DNA of 64,000 bases, taken from the NCBI RefSeq assembly GCF_963169125.1, contig NC_084795.1:94608911-94672910 (forward strand). The letters run 5' to 3'. Positions 45,259 through 54,969 of the stretch are shown piece by piece. This stretch comes from Humulus lupulus (lineage: Eukaryota > Streptophyta > Magnoliopsida > Rosales > Cannabaceae). The notes under the pieces are model-generated. The model did no database searches. It worked only from the letters and a program-made list of their open reading frames with translations, and was not told where the DNA came from. The translations under genes were made by a program, and so were the position numbers. How positions within the stretch are numbered: the stretch's first letter is position 1; the number at the start of each line of letters is the position of its first letter.

Positions 45259-45608
45259 GAGAGGGGAAGCAGGAAAGGTGGATAACTTGACTCCAGCTCG
45301 AGTGTTCACTTTGACACAGGCAGAGGCCGAGGTTAGTCCCTTGGTGGTGACAGGTCAACTTTCTAGTGCTGGCTCTCCTTTTACTGTATTGATTGACTCT
45401 GGTGCTACACATTCCTTTGTTTCTAGTAAAGTGATTGATAGATTGAGTAGACCTAGTGAATATCGGACTGCGGTGTTTTGGTCTTTATTGCCTACTGGGG
45501 AACTGGTAGCTTCTAGGAGGTGGATTAGAGCACTGCCAGAGACTTGTTATAGGGTGGATGTATAGGTTTTATGGTTAGTGTGGTGGACACTACCAGGGTT
45601 TTGCCAGT
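45259..45608 (+). pseudogene. Aspartic protease of G
   Basis: Within the frame 45191-45565 lie 'TPARVFTLTQAEAEVSPLVV', 'FTVLIDSGATHSFVS' and 'LSRPSEYRTAVF'. The catalytic DSG is intact (45395-45403). The second half of the usual domain ('ILGMDWL' to 'ATIDC') is absent and the frame stops at 45563, so a deletion joins the protease to the sequence before RT. Confidence 0.9.
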
Positions 45609-46250
45609 GGGGCCGAGAAAGAACAAGGTGGTTTGTGAGATTTTAGATGTGTTTCCTGGGGAGCTACCAGGATTGCCGCCGTGCAGGGAGATTCAGTTTG
45701 TTATTGAGTTAGCACCGGGGACATAACCAGTATCAAGGGCACCATATAGGATAGCACCAGCAGAGTTGAAGGAACTGAAGATACAGCTACAGGAACTTCT
45801 AGATTTGGGATTCATCAGCCCTAGCTACTCTCCATGGGGCGCTCCAGCTTTGTTTTTTTAGAAGAAGGATGGGACTCTGAGGATGTGTATAGACTACAGG
45901 GAATTGAACAAGTTGACCATTAAGAATAAGTACCCTCTACCAAGGATTGATGACTTATTTGATCAGTTACAGGGAAAGATGGTGTTCTCAAAGATTGATC
46001 TTCGATCTGGTTATCACCAGCTGAGGATCAAGGACGAGGACAAACTGAAGATGACCTTCCGAATGCAGTATAAGCACTATGAGTTCTTGGTCATGTCTTT
46101 TGGTTTGACCAATGCTCTGGCAGCTTTCATGGATCTGATGAACAGGGTGTTGAAGGATTTCTTGGATAATTTCGTCATTGTCTTCATCGACGACATCTTA
46201 GTGTACTCCAATTCAGAGGCAGAGCATGAGCGACATCTTCGATAGGTCTT
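45609..46250 (+). pseudogene. Reverse transcriptase of G, first part
   Basis: The region starts 'VVCEILDVFPGELPGLPP' and has TAA at 45724-45726 and TAG near 45858. The frame 45883-46245 encodes '[20 protein letters not shown]', '[15 protein letters not shown]', '[20 protein letters not shown]' and '[12 protein letters not shown]'. The catalytic FIDD box is intact at 46183-46194. A TAG at 46243-46245 stops the frame, which continues to '[16 protein letters not shown]'. Each stop is one C-to-T or G-to-A change from a sense codon common at that place. Confidence 0.93.
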
Positions 46251-46975
46251 ACAGAGGTTAAGGGAGCATCAGTTATATGCCAAGTTTAAGAAGTGTGAGT
46301 TTTGGTTGCCAGAGGTGACTTTTCTTGGCCATATAGTTGGTGTAGAGGGGATTAAGGTAGATCTGTCGAAGGTGGAGGTAGTGAGAGATTGGCCGAGGCC
46401 AAGGAACGCCTCAGAGGTGCGGAGTTTCCTCGGGTTGGTAGGTTATTACAGGCGGTTTGTAGAAGGATTCTCAAAGTTTGCTTCACTGATGATAGAGTTG
46501 ACACGGAAGAATCACAAGTTTTTTTGGTCGGAGAAGTGTGAGAACATTTTCCAAGAATTGAAGCAACGACTTATTACTGCACCTGTACTGAGTCTTCCTT
46601 CAGAAGAAGGAAAGTTTGTGGTATATTGTGATGCATCGAGGATGGGTTTAGGCTGTGTGTTGATGCTTATGCATCGCGGCAGCTAAAGGAGTATGAGTAG
46701 CGGTATCCTACCCATGATCTGGAACTAGCGGCAGTGGTATTCGCACTGAAGGTGTAGCGACATTATTTGTATGGGGAGAAGTGGGAGATATACACTGATC
46801 ATAAGAATTTGAAGTATTTCTTCACCCAGAAGGATCTGGACATGAGACAGAGGCGTTGGTTGGAGTTGGTTAAGGATTATGATTGTGACATTCTTTACCA
46901 CCCAGGGAAAGCCAATGTTGTGGCAGATGCATTGAGCCGGAAGGGCTCGGGACAGTTATTTAGTTCTGTTCAGAT
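46251..46975 (+). pseudogene. RT thumb and RNase H of G
   Basis: 46306-46686 encodes '[16 protein letters not shown]', '[20 protein letters not shown]' and '[18 protein letters not shown]' (RNase H start with its Asp). A deletion of about 20 bases near 46665 shifts the frame. The domain then continues in another frame with two TAGs near 46698 and 46757, then 46767-46960 '[20 protein letters not shown]' and '[17 protein letters not shown]'. The TDHK aspartate is kept. Confidence 0.92.
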
Positions 46976-48000
46976 CTCTAGAGAGTTAGCAAATGAGATG
47001 ACCAGGGCGAGGATAGAGCTGGTAGTGGGTCGGTTGGCCAATGTTACCTTGCAGTCGACCCTACTAGAGTGGATCAAGGAGGGTCAATTGGTAGAAGCGC
47101 AGTTACAGGAGGTTAGACAGCATGCCTTAGCAGGGATAACTAAGGATTATTTTGTTTCTGAGATTGGTATGCTTCGATATCAGGGACGGATTTGTGTTTC
47201 GGCTGATGAAGGGATCAGACGAGAGATATTAGATGAGTTTCACACTAAGCCATACTCACTTCATCTGGGTGCCACGAAGATGTATCAGGATCTACAGACA
47301 TTATATCAGTGGCCCGGGATGAAGAAGGATGTGGTGGAATACGTGGCCAGATGTTTGACATGTCAACAGGTGAAGGCTGAGCATCAGTGACCAACGGGAT
47401 TGCTTCAGCCTTTGGGTATTCCAGAGTGGAAGTGGGAGGACATTACCATGGATTTTGTGGGAGTTCTATCCAGGACAATGGGACTTTATGACTCGATGTG
47501 GGTGATAGTGGACAAATACACCAAGTCAGCTCATTTTCTGTCTATGAAGTCGACTTACACTATGGAATAGTATGCGAAGTTGTATATGAGGGAGATAGTT
47601 CGTCTCCATGTGGTTCCTAAGTCTATTGTAACTGATCAAGACCCTATCTTTACCTTTAAGTTCTGGGGAGCTCTGCAAAATGCCATGGGAACTCAGTTGA
47701 AGTTTAGCACAGCCTTTCATCCTCAGACTGATGGACAGTCTAAGAGAATGATTCAGGTGTTGGAGGATATGCTTAGGGCGTGCGTGATTGATTTCGAGGG
47801 ATCTTGGAGTAAGTATCTCCCATTTATTGAATTTTCGTATAACAACAGTTATGAGTCCATGATTGGAGTGGCTCCTTATAAGATTCTATACGGAAGGAAG
47901 TGTAGGTCACCCATTCATTGGGACGAGATGGGTGAGATAAAATATTTGGGGTTAGATATGGTTCAGAAGGAAAATGAAGCTATTGAGAAGTTCTGAGCCA
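46976..48000 (+). pseudogene. Integrase of G
   Basis: The zinc-binding region is complete apart from context ('[12 protein letters not shown]' and '[12 protein letters not shown]', then a TGA at 47388). The core has 'WKWEDITMDFVGVLSRT', 'WVIVDKYTKSAHFLS', a TAG near 47568, then 47580-47996 with 'SIVTDQDPIFTFKFW' and 'FHPQTDGQSKRMIQ'. The third catalytic residue (Glu) is Lys, codon 47742-47744. 'FIEFSYNNSY' and 'LYGRKCRSPIHWDE' follow. Integration by this protein should be abolished by the Glu-to-Lys change as well as by the stops. Confidence 0.93.
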
Positions 48001-48486
48001 GAATGCTTGCTTCGCAGAGTAGCAGAAAAGCTATGCTGACCCTAAGCGTAGAAACGTTGAGTTCCAAGTTGGGGACCACGTGTTTCTGCGAGTCTCACCA
48101 CTGAGAGGGGTGAGGAGGTTTGGAGTAAAGGGCAAGCTGAGCCCTCGGTTTGTTGGACCTTTCGAGATTCTAGAAAGGATTGGACAAGTGCCTTACAAAT
48201 TGACCTTGTCACCGTCATTGTCGGGAGTTCATGACGTATTCCATATTTCTATCTTGCGGAAGTATGTCCCAGATACGACGCATGTGCTGAAGTATGAGGA
48301 CTTACAATTGCAGACAGATTTTTCCTATGAGGAACGACCGATTCAGATTTTAGATAAGAAGGACAGAGTTCTACGGAATAAGACGATTCCATTAGTTAAA
48401 GTATTTTGGAGGAATAGCAAGGTCGATGAGGCGACCAGGAGCTTGAGACGGTGATGCGAAATCAATATCACGAGCTATTCAGGTAA
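48001..48486 (+). pseudogene. Integrase C-terminal and chromodomain-like tail of G
   Basis: 48080-48454 encodes 'VFLRVSPLRGVRRFGVKGKL', 'GPFEILERIGQVPYKLTL', 'VHDVFHISILRKYV', 'DFSYEERPIQILDKK' and 'LRNKTIPLVKVFWRN'. Around 48435 a single-base indel shifts the frame of the last chromodomain-like segment, which in the other frame keeps the Tekay-type end up to a stop at about 48486. Confidence 0.9.
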
Positions 48487-48508
48487 ATTTCGAGGACGAA
48501 ATTCTTAG

Positions 48509-48522
48509 TAGGAGGGGATAGT
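48509..48522 (+). other. Polypurine tract of G
   Basis: 'taggaggggatagt' immediately before the 3' LTR's TG at 48523. Confidence 0.82.
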
Positions 48523-50660
48523 TGTAACGACCCAAAACCACTAATATGGCTTAAGGGCCTTGATTAGTGTGCTAGGAGGGCATAATTGGTTTATGTGTGA
48601 ATTTATTAATTTAATGCATGATTATATTATAAGCATGCTTCTATGGTTATATGAATGTAAATGTGAGTATGTGCTATAATTGTGAGAACCACATTATTAT
48701 GTGGGTAAATCTGCAGCGTGCGACTTGAGGTGATCTTAGGGAGCTAGTTAGTAGGAAAGTCACAACGGGACCTAATACTTGACTTGGGGCAAGTCAAGGG
48801 GTATTTCAGGTACTGGATGGTTATTTGGGTTATCGGGTTATGGAAATAAATAATTGGAGATATATTTGAGGTTAGGAAGCTTAGGTGGGAATACTGGGGA
48901 ATTTTACCATTTTGCCCTCAGGGACGTTTCTGGTACCCCGATCCTCGAGATTGATTTAATTGCTTAAGGATAGACTAGTAAACTTTAGAAAACAGTATAA
49001 CCAAAAGCTAAACCGACCCTTCTCTCTCTCTCTCCCTTTCTCTCTCAAGGAAACTACAGAAAAACTAGGGGAAACAGGTTGGCGCACAAAGAATTGAGTG
49101 GAAGATTTGGAGGAATAACTCAATGGAAGCTTAAGAATCTAATTAGGAACTAAGGTAAGCATTGACATGCATTTTTGATCAATTGATTATATAGTTTTGG
49201 GGCTGGATTCTAAGAGTTTTTAGGTTCTTAACTTCAAGGTTGAATTAAGGGAGAAAGCTTGCGTGTTAGCTTAGTAATTTCTTTGAGGATTGATTCTTCA
49301 GTCAAGGTAAGCTCCAATTCATGATTTAGTGTTTGAATTATAAGTTTTCATGACTGGTTTTAGTGTTCTTGAGTGTGTGAGTTTCAGAAATTGAAAAGGT
49401 GTTTTGATGAGTTTTTAGATTAGGTTTCTGTTGGCTTGTGATTCTAAAATCATGCAGGAATGTTTGTGATAATTGTGGTATATAATTGGGATGGCTTTGG
49501 GTGGTTTTGAATGAGGTTTGAGAGTTAAAAATGGAGGTTATTCTGGGTTCAAAGGGGTTAGGTCGCGGCATAGTTCTTGGTGAGCATTAGCCCTCTGAAG
49601 CTGGTGAGTGCTGGCTAGGGAGGGCGGGCCGCGACATGGGCTATGTAGGGCAGCAGCCTGTGTCTGGTTCTGGGCGTGGATGAGCCTTTATTTGGGTCCA
49701 TGCTGCGGCATAGGGAGGTTGAGCCATGACCCTTTAGGGAATTTGGGTTTTTGGGATTTTAAGCATGGGAATTTAACCTAGGGTTCTCGGGATCGAATCT
49801 ACTACCGTGTTTGGTGGAATTCGATCTTCCGGAGAATAGAACCTTATCTAGAAGCCCTTTTACAATTATTAATGGTATCCTTTATATTGGTTGTGACTAG
49901 GTATAAGCTAAGAGCTCAGGAATCGGATCGTGCTCAAGAAGCATCTCACGTAACCAGTACACTTGGTAACTAAAGGTAAGAAAACATCACCCGGTTGTGA
50001 ATTTATAATGGGACTAAGGGTTCCCTGTCTTGAATGCTTTATAAAGGGTGGTATTATGCCATGTGAATAGTAGACAAATGGCATATGCATGACAGAGTTT
50101 ACATTGGCGCACAAGGCGCGGCTCAGCCACTCGTAGCTGAGGACAGCTTATTATTCACTAAGCTCGGTTTAAGCAAACCGGAGTCAGTGGGATTAAACAG
50201 AGGGTGCGACCTAAGGTCGTCGACCCTAATTATCATTTGATTTGATGAATTTGTTATGATAAATAGCTGAGTGTTGGTTTGTTAATTCTCTGGTTATGTC
50301 TGTGGACTATGTGATCAATATGGTATGCTAAGTATATGAACATGCTTTAAGAATTATTCAATTGTTGTTATTGTTTGTACTATAATGTTATGTTTTCTTG
50401 ATGGGCCTTGGCTCACGGGTGCTACGTGGTGCAGGTAAAGGGAAGGGCAAACTTTATCAACCCTGAATCAGAGAACGCTGAGAGAAGAATGTACATGATT
50501 AGCTCCTCGACCACCACGGTTGACGGGAGACGGGAACAGAAAAACCATAAACGTGGGTTTTGCCCTTAGAGTGGCTAGTGGTTGTTTTGTACTCTGGAAA
50601 TTTTATAAACTGACTTTCAAATACTGTTTCTTTTGGGTCTTGGCTACCCAGGTCGTTACA
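48523..50660 (+). repeat. 3' LTR of G (internal deletion)
   Basis: Same termini as the 5' LTR, 2138 bp. It is shorter because about 150 bp near its 3' end are missing: 'cttttggg' (near 50637) joins directly to 'tcttggctaccc', which in the 5' LTR are at 43522 and 43671. A short GG overlap lies at the joint. Confidence 0.95.
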
Positions 50661-50665
50661 TTTGT

Positions 50666-51588
50666 GGAGTCTCGAGGAATCAATAAGTTAGTAAATTTAT
50701 TTGTTAGATTTATGATAACTTGTTGGAGCTTGATTTCATAGGCCCATGGTCCCCAATGTACCTTGGATAAAATCATCTAGATATTCTCAATTAATTGAAT
50801 TAATTATCAATTAGAATTATCAAAGTTGACAAGGTCAGTTTTGGATAGTTTCACAGAGTTATGTAATTTAAAGAAGAAAAGAGAAATTATGACAGATTTA
50901 TTAATTAAGATAAATTGTTATCTAAATTAATAAATAAGTTTCAATCAAGGTTCAAATTATAAATAATTAATTTGATAAAGGATTTGAATATTTATTTAAT
51001 TAATTAAATCAATAGAAAATAATACAAGCCTTGATTTTAAGTCCAATAATCAAATGGGAAATTTCCCGGGCCTGAAGCCCATGATAATTTCGACCTAGGT
51101 TGATTATTGACTATTATTTTATTAGTTTTTTAATTAAATAAATGACATAAATGAGTCCATAAAAGGAATGCTAAGTGAGAGTTGAAATAAGATGACAGAC
51201 ACTAGTTTTCTGATAGTTTTTAGATTCTGTCTAAATATAAGTCCTTTTCTAAGCCTTATTGTTATTTTCTCTTCTTCTCTTTGTATCTATATCATGTGTT
51301 GGGAATATCCCACTATAGTCTAGGTGATCCTAAGAATACTTCTAAAGACTGTGAAGAAAATTGAAGATTGGTTAAGTTTCTTGGTAATACTCTGGTACAG
51401 AAATGATACAAGGGTTAGAGAAATTGAAGGAAGGACTCTTTCATTCCGCTGTGTATAATGTAAGTATTCTTATCATTATTTCTCTTTGAATTCAATTTTA
51501 GAAACATGTTCTAAGTTGTCTCATATTAACTTGTTTAATATTAGATCTACATGAAAATAAATAACGATCATGTATAAGTTTCCTAACA
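50666..51588 (+). repeat. 5' LTR of element J, main part
   Basis: Continues the 49 bp at 41363-41411 after removal of G, giving an LTR of about 0.97 kb. It is AT-rich with 'ttggagcttgatttcataggcccatgg' near 50723 (27 bases), and ends 'tttcctaaca'. A primer site follows. No protein is encoded. Confidence 0.72.
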
Positions 51589-53970
51589 ACTGGTATCAGA
51601 TCCTTTGGTAATCTTTATTTTCATGCATGAATATGTTAAAAATTGAATTATTTGATGTGTTGAGTAATTTGATGAATTTCATGATTTTATGAGGCATATT
51701 GAATTTTATGTGATTATTAGCAATTTTTAGGTTATTTTGTTGTGTTTTCTATGCCATTAATTTTTATATATGCTTTATTTTGTGTAAAACATATTAAAAA
51801 ATTAATTAGAAATTGGTTTTGGTTTGAAAAATTGCACAAAAGAAATTTCAAATTTTTTTTGGCCTTGCTGCCAGTGCGCACACTCGCGAGCACACCGCAT
51901 AGAAGTATCTCGCGCACCTGCCTGCGTACTACCCCACCCGCCTACACGCGTCACCAGCGAGCAGCCACGAGGAACAATACCTGTCACGGATATTGTTCAT
52001 CCCATTTTTTTTATTTTTTAAATTAAAGAAATAAAAAAGTGAAAATTGATTATTTATAATCAAAGCCAAAAATATCAGATTTATTTTTGCATTTAAAAAT
52101 ATATGTTAAAATAAGATATTTTTGTTGGTTGAGATTTAAATAATTAGATATTTTTTACAAAGATTCAAATTAAAATTTAAAAATAGATTAACTTAATTTT
52201 AAATATTTTAATATATTAAAATAGTAGAATTAAGATATTAGATATTTAAGATATTTTCTTTTAAATACTTGACATTTTTATTAAATCTTTATTTGAAAAT
52301 ATAAATGTCTATTTATTCTATAGATGTTAATATTTAAATTATTTGAAATTTGAAATTTATTAGTTAGATATTTTTAAGGATATTTGAATTTGTTTAACCA
52401 TTAATATATTATTTTTTTAATGGTTAAAATATTAGCTTATGGATGTAACAACACAAAATATTTTTTGTAAAACAGTTAAGATATTGATTTTAAAATTTAA
52501 AATTAGTTAAATTTTGAAAAATATCATTTTTTTCCAGCCAATAAATGAGATTTAAATTGACTTTGGTTAATTGTTGATAAATCCTATTTAAATTAAATTA
52601 ATATTTTTCAAATTAACCTAAACCAAGTTGATTGTTGATAAATACAATTAAAATTAACTATTGTTAATTGTTGATAAATTTCATTTAAATTTACTTATTT
52701 TTTGTAAGAATTTAATTAATTCAAATTTTTTGATAAATTCTAGAAAATTAATTGTGGTATTTTTCGTAAATGAATTAAATTGTGGTATTTTGCATAAATT
52801 CATAGAATTGCTCATATAGTAACATGATTAGGCACATCCAATTATAACATGTTTGTTTGCACTATATGTGGTATTTTTGCAATTAGGCTTAGATGCATAT
52901 AGTGACCCATATGTTTGCTAGATATATGCATTTTGTCAAATAAAATAATTATAAAATGATAAGTTTTATTTGGGCGCATTAGAAAATGTAAAGTTTAAAT
53001 TCCTCTCTTGTGGGCGACTCCACTTGTGAATGCTTATTTACTTTGCATGACTATAGTAGGTCTAATCAATTAATAACAATTAATAAAACGAATGTTTAAA
53101 CTCATGTCTTTTGGACCTTGTTTGGAAGTATTGTAGTGGGAACGACATACTAGACCCAGTCCTTCTCCATACAAGCCCAATTGTTAAGGGCCATTAACAT
53201 GAGTTGGACTTAATTGTATAGGTTCATTATATTAGTTAAACCTGAATATTGATTAGCAAAAAATTAATTCTAAATTAATTGAATTTATTTTCAATGTGAC
53301 ACTTTAGAATTAATAGGAAATTATAGGACTTTGGTTTTAAAAATTCTAATTTTTTCAATTTTTTTGGTAAACCATAGTCATTAATTTTATAAAAATAAAT
53401 AATAAAAATACTATTTTTAATTTTATAATGAGCTTATTTTAAGAATTATATTCGATCTCCATCGTTGGTTTAACAATGTCAATAGCTTAATAGGGCCTCG
53501 AGACACTTTGATTCGTCCCCCTACGGAAGGTGTTCATTAGTTATTTTGACAATGTTAGATTTTGAAAGATAGATAATTATAGGTAAAATTCTACTAGACT
53601 CACCCTACACTGACTACTAGGACTAAATCTATTGATTATCAAAACTGTGGGTCTAGCTCATAAAATAAGAGATTTTTTTTTGTTATTTTGATTGGATAGT
53701 AGGTTGTTAATAACGGTGTCCATTATTAAATAAGTTTCCAACTTTATTAAACTAGTGGTATTTTTTACTCTCGCCAACCGGGACAAGGATATCATAAATT
53801 AGTTAAAAACCTAAATAAATAGAGATATGATTATTTTAGTATTTTTTCTCATTTCGTACATATTTTCGGTATATGTTGTGCTATTTCTTGAAATTTGTGT
53901 GAATATGAGTTTTGTTGAGCAAAAGTGGTTGTTTTCCATAATATTGATAATCAGTAGTTTTAAGTTTGGC
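51589..53970 (+). mobile_element. Internal region of LARD-like element J (truncated)
   Basis: 2.4 kb without any gag or pol similarity. It is very AT-rich except for a short GC-rich patch at 51866-51965. A conserved-looking stretch at 53100-53170 includes GTAGTGGGAACGA. Large non-coding LTR elements of this kind depend on another element's proteins. The 3' LTR is not present before 53970, because element C interrupts J there. Small open frames, such as one at 51742-52026, are chance. Confidence 0.65.
51591..51602 (+). other. Primer-binding site of J
   Basis: TGGTATCAGATC, nearly the initiator-methionine tRNA site, starts two bases after the LTR end. Confidence 0.78.
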
Positions 53971-54694
53971 TGTTGTTGACGCAGTTTTTCGCCAACAGTG
54001 TATTAAGAAATAATAAGGTAGATTAGTGCTTAATAATAAAATGTAATAAAAAGATGAAATGAATTCAGAAGAACACAAATCTTTTATGTCGTTCAGTGGT
54101 TAAAATCCACCTAGTCCACGAGTCTGTATTATTGTTGTTACTCTCTCTATTTTGGCAGAGTTTCAGTATTACAGATAATCGGTCCCCTTTCCTGTCCAAT
54201 ATTCTCAGTATTTATAGAGAAATTCCATAGACATGTTTGGGTAACCGTGTGAGTCAATCACGCATAAACGTATTTATTACATTTAATACATATATTTCCA
54301 ATATATAATGGGATATGATTTGATCATAAAGTAAATGTTCTCCTAATATCTGAGACATTAAATATAACAGCCTGGTCATAAATAACCGTATTATAGGACC
54401 CGAGTCTTTGGGGATCCGTGGGTATGCAATATATTTGAGTTATCACGAGCTGGATATCTCTCCAAGCTCGTACTTCGATAGCCATTTGAATATTATGAGC
54501 TCACACTTTATAACCTTCATGTTTGTAGCTCGGGTTAAACCCAGGATTCCTAACACCACACGTGCCCATGTGAAACTGGAGTTGCTTACGTGGATAATAA
54601 GCAGATATCATTCCCTTGGTTATTTCTTCGTATATTTATTTGCCAGCTGTACCCGAACTGAGTGAATGACTCGAGCTAAAATTAGGGTACAACA
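53971..54694 (-). repeat. 3' LTR of element C
   Basis: 724 bp. The minus strand begins TGTTGTACCCTAATTTTAG (from 54694) and ends GCGTCAACAACA (at 53971), giving 6-bp inverted ends TGTTGT/ACAACA. A polypurine tract precedes it on the minus strand. An alternative end is 53974. Confidence 0.85.
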
Positions 54695-54710
54695 TTTTCC
54701 CCCCAAGCTC
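54695..54710 (-). other. Polypurine tract of C
   Basis: The minus strand reads GAGCTTGGGGGGAAAA next to the LTR's TG. Confidence 0.85.
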
Positions 54711-54961
54711 CTGCTCGTTTATGACGTCATCATTTTCTAAGCTACACAGTAAGGGCTTTTAGTCTTCTGTTACACAAAACCATGCATGCCCACTACTCGA
54801 GTACTAGACATGTGGTGTACTGCAATTGGCGTCCGCTCGGGTTTCGAAGACTGCAATAATTGTCTTGTCACCTTTTTACCGCAGTTTTGTCTATTTAACC
54901 ATGGCCCTTGGATCTTGTACTAACCTAATTGGATGGCCCAGATTAATTTACGCAATTTACG

Positions 54962-54969
54962 TATAAATA
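54962..54969 (+). promoter_or_regulatory. TATA box of the antisense gene in C
   Basis: TATAAATA, followed by a pyrimidine-rich leader and a GTAAGT donor at 55146. Same motif and nearly the same spacing to the start codon (750 against 686 bases) as in element A. Confidence 0.6.

Larger units (their letters stand above)
41412..50660 (+). mobile_element. Tekay-like gypsy element G (complete, mutated)
   Basis: Complete structure: 5' LTR 41412-43695, primer site, gag, protease, RT, RNase H, integrase with chromodomain-like tail (44179-48486), polypurine tract and 3' LTR 48523-50660. Flanks ttagt (41407-41411) and tttgt (50661-50665) agree at 4 of 5 positions and are the probable target duplication. 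It sits in the 5' LTR of J. Reading frames are long and in the right order but carry about ten stops or frameshifts, so it is the best preserved element here yet not autonomous. Confidence 0.95.

Noticed and set aside
51742..52026. Frames across the GC-rich patch of J
   Set aside because: Short, overlapping on both strands, without motif; the surrounding element is non-coding.
54408..54665. 85-codon frame in the LTR of C
   Set aside because: Inside the LTR, no similarity; shared with no other element.
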